In this document: in pieces, positions 24,998 to 33,206 of the stretch
Numbering within the stretch: the stretch's first letter is position 1
How the letters are laid out: every line of letters begins with the position of its first letter
DNA from: Candidatus Acetothermia bacterium
GTDB taxonomy: Bacteria; Bipolaricaulota; Bipolaricaulia; RBG-16-55-9
NCBI GenBank assembly: GCA_016201405.1
Contig: JACQCZ010000017.1
Span: 124,001 to 188,000, forward strand
Direction: 5' to 3'
DNA: 64,000 nt
Notes under the pieces: generated by a model
The model's database searches: none
What the model was told of the DNA's origin: nothing
The model's input: the letters and a program-made list of their open reading frames with translations, nothing else
Made by a program: the position numbers and the translations under genes

Positions 24998-27097
24998 ATG
25001 GGGCAAGACCTCTTATTTGAGATTGGCGTAGAAGAGATTCCTCCTCGTGAATCTCCCATGCTTGCTCGGCAGTTATCCGCAGCTGCCGAAGACCAATTTC
25101 GAGCAGCACGTCTCGGCTATTCTGGGCTTGAGGTCTATTACACCCCGCGCCGGCTCGTTCTATCTATTGGCAATTTAGATGAGGGTCAGAAAGACATCAC
25201 CCAAGAAGTTAAGGGCCCTTCAAAAAAGATCGCCTTTGATGCTGATGGCAAGCCTACAAAAGCCGCTCTTGGATTCTGCAAAGGGCAGGCCGTAGAGGCC
25301 GAAAGTCTTTATGTCAAAGAGATCCCAGAAGGCGAATATGTCTTTGCCAAGAAGAAAGTGACTGGACGCCTCACCAGCGGGCTATTGCCTGATATTTTGC
25401 CTAAGCTCATCGAAGGACTCGCGCCATCAGAGACGATGCGTTGGGATGACTCCGGCATTCGCTTTATTCGCCCCATCCGCTGGCTGCTCTGCTATCTGGA
25501 TGACCAGCCTGTTGAGATTGAGTTTGGCAGACTCAAGTCGGGCAAGAGCACGCGAGGCCACCGGCTGCTCGGTGAGCCGCAGATCGAGATCAAAGATGCC
25601 CATGATTATTTTAAGAAGATCAAGAGCAATGGGGTGGTGCTTGAGCCTGATAAGCGCAGAGCCAACATTAAAGAGGCCCTTAGAAAAGTCACTGGCGAGA
25701 TCAAAGCTCAACCAAATCTATCGCCAGAGCTTCTCGCGGAGATCGCAGACAATCTGGAGAATCCTTCGCCCATTCTCGGTAAATTCCCGGATGAGTTTTT
25801 GAAACTGCCCCGAGAGATTTTGGAGACGACCCTGATCGAGCATCAGAAGTTCATTCCATTTGTGGTCAATGAAAACCCATCGCCCTATTTTGTCGGCTTT
25901 CGTGATGGCACAGTTGGCTCCGATGAGCTGGTGAATAGCGGATATGAGCGGGTTGTGGGAGCACGGCTCACAGATTCTCAGTTCTTCTTCAACGAAGACC
26001 GAAGAACAACGCTCTCCGAGCGTGCGAAGATGCTAAAAAGCGTCGTCTATCAAGAGAGACTGGGTACGATCTCGGACAAAGTGGAGCGAATGCGGAAGTT
26101 TGCCTCGGAGATTGGCAGCCGCCTCAACTATGGCCGCGCAGAAGAGATTGATCGCACAGTCTCTCTCTGTAAGGGTGATCTGCTTACAACCATGGTGGGG
26201 GAGTTCCCAGAGCTTCAAGGCATTGTCGGCGGAATCTACGCCAAGCTGGAAGGCGAGCCAGAACTCGTCAGCAAAGGCATCTACGAGCACTATCTCCCTG
26301 ATAAAGCGGATGACCCCGTACCGCAGACCCTTGCTGGGATCGCCACCAGTCTCGCCGATAAGCTTGATACTCTTGTAGGCTCATTATTACAGGGAGCAGA
26401 AGTGACCGGGTCACGCGATCCCTTCGGACTTCGCCGCAAGGCCAACGGCATCATCAGAATTTCTCTGGAGCATAGACTCAATTTGGACTTCTTTCAGCTG
26501 ATTGATGATCTGAAAGGTCTCTACTCGTTCTTAGCAAGCAAAGCTGAGACGCAGAAAATCAAAGACTTTTTGATCGAGAGACTTTATCAGGAGCTTCGCA
26601 CGGACTACGAGATTGCCTATGACATTGTGGATGCCGTGACGGCCGCACGAGATGGGAATTTTAATCGCGTCCTTTTTCGAGCCCGTGCATTGGAGAAGAT
26701 CCGAGAAGAGGCGGACTTTCAGTCGCTGGTCATCGCCTTCTCACGGGTTTGCAACATAACCCGAGGCCAGCCGAGCGCCGGGAGCTTTGATCCACAGCTC
26801 TTTGAAGACGAGGCCGAGCGCGGGCTGTGGAGGGCTTACCTGAAGGCCGAAGGACAGATCGGCCAGCTGGCTCACGCAGCTCAATATGAGAAGATCATCC
26901 AACATCTCATTGAGCTGCGTGAGCCGATTGACCATTACTTTGATAAGGTGCTGGTGATGGCCAATGACCGCGATGTGCGCCAGAATCGCCTTGGCTTTCT
27001 GACAAAGATTGTCGAGCTCTTCTTTACGGTTGGGGATCTGTCGAAGATTGTCGTTGAGGGGAACCAGGCCGATCCATCAACGACTCAAAAGAATTAG
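24998..27097 (+). CDS. glyS: Glycyl-tRNA synthetase beta subunit
   Basis: A protein of 699 residues. The N-terminal LLFEIGVEEIPPRE and YTPRRLVL, the HD-like middle part with RWDDSGIRFIRPIRWLLC, and the C-terminal anticodon-binding region with YFDKVLVMANDRDVRQNRLGFL all match GlyS, which recognises tRNA-Gly. Its stop overlaps the stop of the converging secreted-protein gene by 4 bases. The GlyQ/GlyS pair is the bacterial type, unlike the archaeal-like AspRS elsewhere in the window. Confidence 0.97.
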   Translation: MGQDLLFEIGVEEIPPRESPMLARQLSAAAEDQFRAARLGYSGLEVYYTPRRLVLSIGNLDEGQKDITQEVKGPSKKIAFDADGKPTKAALGFCKGQAVEAESLYVKEIPEGEYVFAKKKVTGRLTSGLLPDILPKLIEGLAPSETMRWDDSGIRFIRPIRWLLCYLDDQPVEIEFGRLKSGKSTRGHRLLGEPQIEIKDAHDYFKKIKSNGVVLEPDKRRANIKEALRKVTGEIKAQPNLSPELLAEIADNLENPSPILGKFPDEFLKLPREILETTLIEHQKFIPFVVNENPSPYFVGFRDGTVGSDELVNSGYERVVGARLTDSQFFFNEDRRTTLSERAKMLKSVVYQERLGTISDKVERMRKFASEIGSRLNYGRAEEIDRTVSLCKGDLLTTMVGEFPELQGIVGGIYAKLEGEPELVSKGIYEHYLPDKADDPVPQTLAGIATSLADKLDTLVGSLLQGAEVTGSRDPFGLRRKANGIIRISLEHRLNLDFFQLIDDLKGLYSFLASKAETQKIKDFLIERLYQELRTDYEIAYDIVDAVTAARDGNFNRVLFRARALEKIREEADFQSLVIAFSRVCNITRGQPSAGSFDPQLFEDEAERGLWRAYLKAEGQIGQLAHAAQYEKIIQHLIELREPIDHYFDKVLVMANDRDVRQNRLGFLTKIVELFFTVGDLSKIVVEGNQADPSTTQKN

Positions 27098-28200
27098 CGT
27101 TTCACAACCAGTTTCTTGATCTCACTCTTTACAACCTTGCCATCTCCATTTCGTGCTGTGACCCAATAGAGATAGACGCCATTCGCAAGTCTGCGGCCAC
27201 TTGCATCCAGTCCATTCCAGCTCAAGCGCGATCCAGGCTGGAAGTCGCCGTTATACACCAGGCGTCCGTGCGAATCAAAGACCTGCAAACGAGCACTCTC
27301 ATCGCCCTTTCCATCAATCGAGAGGATGTACCGAGAAGAGTGAGCACCGAGCGAGCTCAGAGTGACGTTCTGGATAGAAGCTGGCTGGATCGAGGCAGCG
27401 CTTGCGGCCGCGATTGTAAACGTATCTTTGAATTGAAGCTGGCCATTGACATAGAATTCCGTGGACCACTGGCCGCCGCGTGCCGCAGCAGGATGGCCAG
27501 AGAGATTGAACCAGGCCCAGTGGTACCGGCTGATAGCATCAGCCTCTGTTGTGGCATAGAGATTGCCGGTGGGGTCATAAAACTCCCACTTCAGCCGCTT
27601 TCCTTGATAGCTTCCACTGAGTTCAATAAACGAGATGGCCCGGCTATCTTGCGACGAGAATGATGTGGTAGTAAGGGGGGTGCAGCAAGGGCTCTTGGTC
27701 ACATCGCGCGCCATCACATGCCGAACGATGCGAAAGCCATTTGGGCTGGGAGTGACTGAATCGGAATCAGCAGCTGATGTAATAGTAAAGGGATCCGAGA
27801 AGAGCATGCTTCCGCCGTACCAGAGCTGGACGGACCATGGTCCTGGCAGCTTGGCAGCAGCCTTGCCTGCAATGGTGATGCAGGACCAAGCGCCGTTAAA
27901 GCCAATCGAGATTGTCACGTTCCCTTGCATATAGAGAGCATTCTGCGGAGGATTGATAAATTTCCAGGTGATCTGCTGTCCATTTGCGCGGGACGAGAGC
28001 TGAACATAGGAGCAGACTTTGGGAGCTTGGGATGTGAAGCTGGTGGCTGCCGTGCCTGGGCTTCCGTTGCTGGATATGCTTCCAGTGACAAAATGCTTCG
28101 TTACAGCCACAGTGGAGGTAGACACAGCAAGGGCAGCGCTCTGGATCAAGACAACCACAAAGATCGCAATGAATGATGAGGCAATGGCATGAAGACGCAT
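27094..28200 (-). CDS. Secreted protein with FlgD-type C-terminal domain
   Basis: A protein of 368 residues with an N-terminal signal peptide (AIFVVVLIQSAALA). Two similar beta-rich halves follow, each with an S-YxxxIxWKF/LKWEFYDP-like segment (QITWKFINPP; KRLKWEFYDPTG) and a GxWSxxxxYxxxLxFxDxFTI end (LFSDPFTI; LQFKDTFTI), so it is an internal duplication of about 125 residues. The last 85 residues form a FlgD-like domain with VFDSHGRLVY and LANGVYLYWV, resembling the end of the protein at 9969-11258. Function unknown; extracellular. Confidence 0.75.
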   Translation of the reverse strand: MRLHAIASSFIAIFVVVLIQSAALAVSTSTVAVTKHFVTGSISSNGSPGTAATSFTSQAPKVCSYVQLSSRANGQQITWKFINPPQNALYMQGNVTISIGFNGAWSCITIAGKAAAKLPGPWSVQLWYGGSMLFSDPFTITSAADSDSVTPSPNGFRIVRHVMARDVTKSPCCTPLTTTSFSSQDSRAISFIELSGSYQGKRLKWEFYDPTGNLYATTEADAISRYHWAWFNLSGHPAAARGGQWSTEFYVNGQLQFKDTFTIAAASAASIQPASIQNVTLSSLGAHSSRYILSIDGKGDESARLQVFDSHGRLVYNGDFQPGSRLSWNGLDASGRRLANGVYLYWVTARNGDGKVVKSEIKKLVVKR

Positions 28201-28361
28201 GACAATCTCCTTTCAGTTCTCAATGTCAGAGTAATCTGGAGTACATACGCATCCGATGGAATGAATCACTGGAAGGAAAGACATCAAACACCGCACCCTT
28301 GCCCCTCCACCTCAAAACTCGCTACACTGTGGCTCAGAATAGTTGGAGGAGGCGTCTCACC

Positions 28362-28730
28362 ATGTCGTTTGTGATCACGCAAGGGTGCATCGGGACAAAG
28401 GCCACAGAATGCGAAAAAGTCTGCCCTGTGGATTGCATCCACCCCAGAGAAGAAGAAGTCGGCTTTGATAGAGTCGAGCAGCTCTATATTGACCCCAAAC
28501 TCTGCATCAATTGTGGAGCCTGCATGGCTGTCTGCCCTGTTCTGGCCATCTATCCAGAGGAAGCTGTTCCAGCCCCCTTGCGTATGTTTACCAAGAAGAA
28601 TGCCGATCACTTCCGGGTGGGGTTTGACGAATTTCACCAAAAATATCCAGAAGGAAGATCGAAAGAATTGATCAAAGCCTTTAACCTGAAAGAGGCCGAA
28701 AAACAGAAAGCCAATGCAGCCGCCCGCTAA
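28362..28730 (+). CDS. Seven-iron-type ferredoxin ([3Fe-4S]/[4Fe-4S])
   Basis: A protein of 122 residues. The first cysteines, CIGTKATECEKVCPVDC, follow the C-x7-C-x3-CP spacing of seven-iron ferredoxins, and the second set is CINCGACMAVCPV. A C-terminal extension of about 60 residues (FRVGFDEFHQKYPEGRS) is typical of the Azotobacter FdI-like group. It carries electrons to an unknown partner. GGAGGAGG lies before ATG 28362. Its end overlaps the start of the GNAT gene, so they are co-transcribed. Confidence 0.88.
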   Translation: MSFVITQGCIGTKATECEKVCPVDCIHPREEEVGFDRVEQLYIDPKLCINCGACMAVCPVLAIYPEEAVPAPLRMFTKKNADHFRVGFDEFHQKYPEGRSKELIKAFNLKEAEKQKANAAAR

Positions 28731-29697
28731 ACTCAAAATCGAGATCCGCCACTTCACTGAGCGTGACTACGACGTATTTGCCAGCGTCCGCCAGCGTGTC
28801 ATGCCTGAATACCCCATGACAGCCAGCGAACTGCGCTTCTACGATCAGCAGCTGCCAGAAAAATGCAAATCAGAGCGCTTTTTTGCCTGTGTGAGACGCG
28901 AAATCGTCGCCTTTGGTGATTATCACCAATCGCCATTTGCATACCACCCGCAAAAATTTGATGTCGGCGTCTTTGTGCTCCCCGAATTCCAAAGCAAAGG
29001 AATTGGTACAGAGCTGTACGAATATGTAGCGCAGAAGCTTCAGCCCTTTGATCCGATCACGCTGCGCTCCTTTGCCCGCGAAGATTATCAGCAGAGCTTG
29101 CGCTTCCTTGCCAAACGCGGTTTTCATGAGACGATGCGCGCCTGGGAGTCTCGGCTCGATATCAAATCCTTTGATTTCTCCCGCTATGCAGGTCATGTGG
29201 GGAAAGTAGAAGCGAGCGGCATCAAAATCATCCCACTCTCTCAGATTCCGAGAACACCGGAACGGGATCGAAAATTGTACGAGCTAGACCTGATTCTTTC
29301 TGAAGATGTGCCCCATCCCGACCCGTTCACCCCTCTTGAGTATGAAAATTTTCTAGAGAGATTTATTGAGAACCCCGGCTTCTTCCCCGAGGCCTACCAG
29401 ATTGCGATGGATGGCGATGAGTACATTGGAATGAGTAATCTCTGGAAGTCTCAAGCCAATCGCGATCTGCAGAATGGGCTGACTGGTGTAAAGCGTGAGT
29501 ACCGCCGCAAGGGGATCGCTCTGGCCATGAAGTTGAAGAACCTTCAGGTTGTAAAAGAACAGGGCTATCCTCTCATCAAAACCTGGAATGAGAGCAACAA
29601 TCGCGGCATGCTCTCGATCAACGAGGAGATGGGATTTGTCAAGCAGCCTTCCTGGATCAGCTTCGCCAAAGATCTTCCAGCGAGTGGACCTCCATGA
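28714..29697 (+). CDS. Tandem GNAT acetyltransferase
   Basis: A protein of 327 residues with two GNAT domains. The first (residues 5-150) has VGVFVLPEFQSKGIGTELYEYV, with the acetyl-CoA loop QxxGxG/A. The second (about 170-320) has GVKREYRRKGIALAMKLKNLQV and a TWNESNNRGMLSINEEMGF C-terminal strand typical of GNATs. Substrate unknown. It overlaps the ferredoxin gene by 17 bases and the C45 hydrolase gene by 4 (ATGA). Confidence 0.88.
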   Translation: MQPPAKLKIEIRHFTERDYDVFASVRQRVMPEYPMTASELRFYDQQLPEKCKSERFFACVRREIVAFGDYHQSPFAYHPQKFDVGVFVLPEFQSKGIGTELYEYVAQKLQPFDPITLRSFAREDYQQSLRFLAKRGFHETMRAWESRLDIKSFDFSRYAGHVGKVEASGIKIIPLSQIPRTPERDRKLYELDLILSEDVPHPDPFTPLEYENFLERFIENPGFFPEAYQIAMDGDEYIGMSNLWKSQANRDLQNGLTGVKREYRRKGIALAMKLKNLQVVKEQGYPLIKTWNESNNRGMLSINEEMGFVKQPSWISFAKDLPASGPP

Positions 29698-30767
29698 CGC
29701 TCCCTCTAATTCACCTCCAAGGAACCCCCTTTGAGCAGGGAATAACCCATGGCCGCAAAGCGCGTGAAGAGATTTGTCATAATCTGAATATCTACTTTGA
29801 TCGTTTTACCAGCGAAGGGAAGATCCCAACGGAAGAAGTTCTGTCTCGCGCCATACAATATTGGAGCGCGATTCAGCGCCAGAATGAAAAGTATGCAGAT
29901 TCGCTTCGTGGCGTAGCTGAAGGCTCTGGCTGTGATCTTTTGAGACTGGTTGCGCTCAATGTGCGCTACGAGATTATGTATCACCAGTTCACCGCCAACA
30001 GCCTGGCCGATGGCTGCACGGCAGTTGCTGCATCTCCAAAGCGCACAGCCAATGGGCACTTGATGATCGGCGAGAACTGGGACTGGATTCCTCAGGTGAA
30101 GTGCTTGGTTTTGCACATCGATGAGCCAGAGGCGGAGATGCTCTGCTTTACCGAAGCGGGCATTGTCGGCGGTAAGATTGGCCTAAATTCGCATGGACTG
30201 GGGTTAGCGATCAATGGACTCAACAGCACAGGAGATGACTGGGCGCGTCTGGAAAAGCCTTTTCACATGCGCTGTTATGAGATTCTGCGCTCCGCATCGC
30301 TCCAAGATGCCGCCAAGATTATCACCAGGCAAGAGCGCTCCTGCTCGGCCAATTATCTGATTGCACAAGTCGATGACCAGATGCTGGATATTGAGACTGC
30401 GCCCAAGAACACCCTGACATTGAAACCTGAATGCGGCGTGCTGACTCACAGTAATCACTTTGTGGATGCAAATGCGCTCCAGATTGAAGAGCCGCCCAAC
30501 GAGCACCGCCGCTACTCCTGTGTCAGACTCGATCGCATGAATGAGCTGATTCAAGCGGCAGATTCTGTGTCGTTTGCAGACATCAAGATGGCGCTTTGCG
30601 ACCACAAAGGGCATCCATACGCCATCTGTCGCCATGTCGATGAGACGCAGCCATCCGCAGAGCATTATATGACTGTAGTCTCAGTGATCATGGATCTGCA
30701 TGACCGGGTAATGTGGGTGAGTGAAGGCCCGCCTTGTGAGCACGAATTTCAAAAACTGAGTTTATAA
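29694..30767 (+). CDS. C45-family Ntn hydrolase (acyl-CoA:6-aminopenicillanate acyltransferase-like)
   Basis: A protein of 357 residues. It has an N-terminal GTPFEQGITHGRKAREEI segment, then ADGCTAVAA with the nucleophile Cys near residue 108 that becomes N-terminal after self-cleavage. GENWDWIP and IGLNSHGLGLAINGLNS belong to the catalytic core. Family members transfer or hydrolyse acyl groups on amides and peptides. The tight coupling to the tandem GNAT suggests a shared pathway with the RimK-like unit on the other strand. Confidence 0.88.
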   Translation: MTLPLIHLQGTPFEQGITHGRKAREEICHNLNIYFDRFTSEGKIPTEEVLSRAIQYWSAIQRQNEKYADSLRGVAEGSGCDLLRLVALNVRYEIMYHQFTANSLADGCTAVAASPKRTANGHLMIGENWDWIPQVKCLVLHIDEPEAEMLCFTEAGIVGGKIGLNSHGLGLAINGLNSTGDDWARLEKPFHMRCYEILRSASLQDAAKIITRQERSCSANYLIAQVDDQMLDIETAPKNTLTLKPECGVLTHSNHFVDANALQIEEPPNEHRRYSCVRLDRMNELIQAADSVSFADIKMALCDHKGHPYAICRHVDETQPSAEHYMTVVSVIMDLHDRVMWVSEGPPCEHEFQKLSL

Positions 30768-30777
30768 AAACCTGTTG

Positions 30778-30876
30778 TCATTCCCGCCCCGGATCAGGTC
30801 CGGGGTAAATTCAAGCGAGAATCTAGAAATTTCAATCAATATTACTAAGTCCGGAGTTGGCCGGAACGACATTTTG
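30778..30876. repeat. Dispersed palindromic repeat, copy 3
   Basis: This short gap between converging genes contains TGTCATTCCCGCC, the palindrome CCGGATCAGGTCCGG and, at the other end, CCGGAGTTGGCCGGAACGAC. The GGATCAGGTCCGGG block recurs in copy 4. It may also end transcription from both sides. Confidence 0.65.
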
Positions 30877-30891
30877 TGAGACTGAGAAAGC

Positions 30892-31446
30892 TCAGTTTTT
30901 CAAAGCTGGAGTGACCCAAAGCTCGCGCTTGGTCTTGTAGATTGGAAGGATGTGGGGCTGGAATCTCTCTGCAAGATATTTGACCAGTCGCAGCCCATTC
31001 ATGCCATCTTCATAATAGCCGCGTAGCGATTCTACGACCTGAAAGCCGCGATCTTCATAGAACTGAATGGCGGAATGATTGTCGGCACGCACTTCCAGAT
31101 GGATGCGCTTGCAGCCATGCTGAGCGGCCACGGACTGGCACGTCTCAAAGAGCCTCTTTCCAAATCCTTGGCCTCGGCACTCTGGATCGACGACAATGGA
31201 ATAGAGCCGCGCAATCGCGCAGCCTTTGCGCCAGAGCAGGATCGCCGCTCCGCAGAGTCTCTGTTCAGCTTCAATTACAAACGTCGTGGCATGGGCACGG
31301 GTGAGCAGGTAGCGCCACTGCTCTGCGCTAAAGCGGTCTTTTGAAAAGCCTCTCTCTTCCAGCTCACAAAGGGCTGCCCAGTCATTGATTGTGGCTTGGC
31401 GGGTCAAGTGCTTTTTTGCTGGAGTCTGTTCGGTGAGAAGAGTCAT
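30892..31446 (-). CDS. GNAT N-acetyltransferase, RimI-like
   Basis: A protein of 184 residues with the GNAT core: LYSIVVDPECRGQGFGKRLFE (acetyl-CoA loop), RIHLEVRADNHSAIQFYEDRGF and a C-terminal RGYYEDGMNGLRLVKYL. This set is typical of RimI-like protein or small-molecule acetyltransferases. ATG at 31446 overlaps the stop of the ATP-grasp gene (ATGA), so the two are translated together. The substrate may be the product of that ligase, by inference. Confidence 0.87.
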   Translation of the reverse strand: MTLLTEQTPAKKHLTRQATINDWAALCELEERGFSKDRFSAEQWRYLLTRAHATTFVIEAEQRLCGAAILLWRKGCAIARLYSIVVDPECRGQGFGKRLFETCQSVAAQHGCKRIHLEVRADNHSAIQFYEDRGFQVVESLRGYYEDGMNGLRLVKYLAERFQPHILPIYKTKRELWVTPALKN

Positions 31447-32333
31447 GAATCTCCCCATTCTCCAGCCAGGTAGCGAATGATCTGCTCATAAATTTTTGGA
31501 GCTCTGTCATCCTCTTCGCCCTCGGCAATGGTGGGGTTGTCATTCACCTCGATCACCGTGTATTCGTGGCCCACTTGTTTGAGATCAACGCCATACAAGC
31601 CTTTGCCAATCGCTTTGGCGGCCTGAACCGCTGTCTCTAGCAATTTAGGGTCCACCTTCTTGAGCTCATAGCCCTTGACATCTCCATCAATGACGCGTCC
31701 GCTCTCCGTGTAAGTAAGCACCTTCCAGCGCCGCTTTGGAATCAAATACTGACAGACGTAGAGTGCTTTTCCTGCGAGCACACCGACACGCCAGTCAAAC
31801 TCTGAGCGCACGAATGTCTGCACCACAATCCGATCGGCGCGGCGCAAAAAGCGCTTGCCTGTCTTGACAAAGTCTTTGGGTGTATTGACTCGCTCCACGT
31901 ACATCGAGAAGCTGCTGTTCGGCGCTTTGAGCACAACCGGACTCCCCATCTCCTGAAAGAGCATTTCAGCCCTCTCCAGAGTCAGATCAGCTTCCGTCAG
32001 AAAGCGGGTCTCCGGCATGGGAACACCCGCTTTCTGCAGATGTCTGTACATATTGACCTTGTCACAGCAGATGAAGATAGAATCCGGGTCATCAACCACC
32101 CGCAGGCCATGAAGCTGGGCGGTGCGTGCGGCAACGTATGAGGAGTTGAGCGGGTCGGTCAAGGCACGGATGAAGAGCGCGTCGTATTCTGGAATCTTGT
32201 ACATATCAGACCGAAAGAGGACATCCAGCCGATGCCCCAGCTTCTGGGCGGCCTGCCCAAATCGCATCAGGGCTCCCATCTCTTCCGAGCTGGAGACGGT
32301 ATATCTCTCGATAAAGACTGCTATTTCCGCCAT
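31443..32333 (-). CDS. RimK-like ATP-grasp ligase
   Basis: A protein of 296 residues with ATP-grasp features: FIRALTDPLN, DKVNMYRHLQKAGVPMPET, the nucleotide-binding PVVLKAPNSSFSMYVERV, and the magnesium-binding VIEVNDNPTIAEGEEDD end. Relatives join a carboxylate to an amine with ATP hydrolysis. In many bacteria this domain is fused behind an RLAN domain; here the RLAN protein is a separate gene overlapping by 13 bases. The substrates are not known. Confidence 0.88.
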   Translation of the reverse strand: MAEIAVFIERYTVSSSEEMGALMRFGQAAQKLGHRLDVLFRSDMYKIPEYDALFIRALTDPLNSSYVAARTAQLHGLRVVDDPDSIFICCDKVNMYRHLQKAGVPMPETRFLTEADLTLERAEMLFQEMGSPVVLKAPNSSFSMYVERVNTPKDFVKTGKRFLRRADRIVVQTFVRSEFDWRVGVLAGKALYVCQYLIPKRRWKVLTYTESGRVIDGDVKGYELKKVDPKLLETAVQAAKAIGKGLYGVDLKQVGHEYTVIEVNDNPTIAEGEEDDRAPKIYEQIIRYLAGEWGDS

Positions 32334-32968
32334 AGGACTTTCTGGTTGATCAGTGCCAGCTCATGTTGAGTCAGAGTGTGGAATGGAAGCGGCTTCAGGC
32401 CGCTGAGCAGCGCTTTGTGATTTTTCAAGACAATCACGCGCACAGTTGCAGCCGGGAAGCAAAAGACCTCCCAGACTTTGGTGGCCAGCTCCTGATACTC
32501 AGGTTTTGCTGACTGGCCTAGCACCATTCTGAAATGGCCAATGCGTGAGCCTTTGGGCAGCTCCTGGCAACAGATTGAATATTTAAAGTTTCGGGATAGA
32601 GATTTCGAGATGCGCTCCTGATGGCCCGTCTCCCAGACGATGCTCTGGCGCGACATAAAGGGGTTGATCGTATCCACCAGAACGGGAGGCTCAAAGTAGG
32701 CATTGGTTATGTAATATTCTGGCGCTTTTATTTTATGAAGAGATGCCTTTTCTAGAAACAAAGGCACAATCATTCCGTCCAGAATCTCTTTGCAGGTGGG
32801 GTGGGCGCAGAGCCCGGTTGATTCTAAATCCTGCGAGGCATAGTAGCCTGCCGTCAGATAGCTATAATCTCCGTGCAGATTGACCCAGCAGGCTTTCTCT
32901 TTCCAAAAGCCGACCGGACTGAAAGGATCGCTAGAGTTACTATCGGGCGGTTTAGACGATTCAGTCAC
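32321..32968 (-). CDS. RLAN (RimK-like ATP-grasp N-terminal) domain protein
   Basis: A protein of 215 residues. GDYSYLTAGYYASQDLESTG, LAR-type CKEILDGMIVPLFLEKA and FCFPAATVRVIVLKN fit the RLAN domain, which precedes RimK-like ATP-grasp domains in fused proteins. Here it is the first gene of a three-gene operon (RLAN, ATP-grasp, GNAT). The overlap ATGGCGGAAATAG encodes the end of this protein and the start of the ligase in different frames. RLAN is thought to act as a peptide or acceptor domain, but its role is unclear. Confidence 0.75.
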   Translation of the reverse strand: MTESSKPPDSNSSDPFSPVGFWKEKACWVNLHGDYSYLTAGYYASQDLESTGLCAHPTCKEILDGMIVPLFLEKASLHKIKAPEYYITNAYFEPPVLVDTINPFMSRQSIVWETGHQERISKSLSRNFKYSICCQELPKGSRIGHFRMVLGQSAKPEYQELATKVWEVFCFPAATVRVIVLKNHKALLSGLKPLPFHTLTQHELALINQKVLWRK

Positions 32969-33115
32969 AGATCCATCATCTCATCTGGAGTGCGGAGTTT
33001 AAAATCTCTCCTTCCGACCATGTGAGTATATAAGATCCGATGCCAGATGTCTATGGGCTCAAAATATTATGGATACGAGCTCCCTTTATCATGCAAAAAA
33101 CTAGAGATTTTAGCC

Positions 33116-33144
33116 TTGACTCCACGTAAAAATAGGGCTATCTT
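33116..33144 (+). promoter_or_regulatory. Putative promoter of the giant beta-helix gene
   Basis: TTGACT (33116-33121), a 17-base spacer and TATCTT (33139-33144). The leader to the start codon at 33207 would be about 55 bases and holds AAGGAGGT. Confidence 0.6.
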
Positions 33145-33206
33145 ATCGTTACTATAATAAGAGAACTGCGGTGGAACCCGCGCAAGCTCGAAGCAAGGAG
33201 GTCGCT

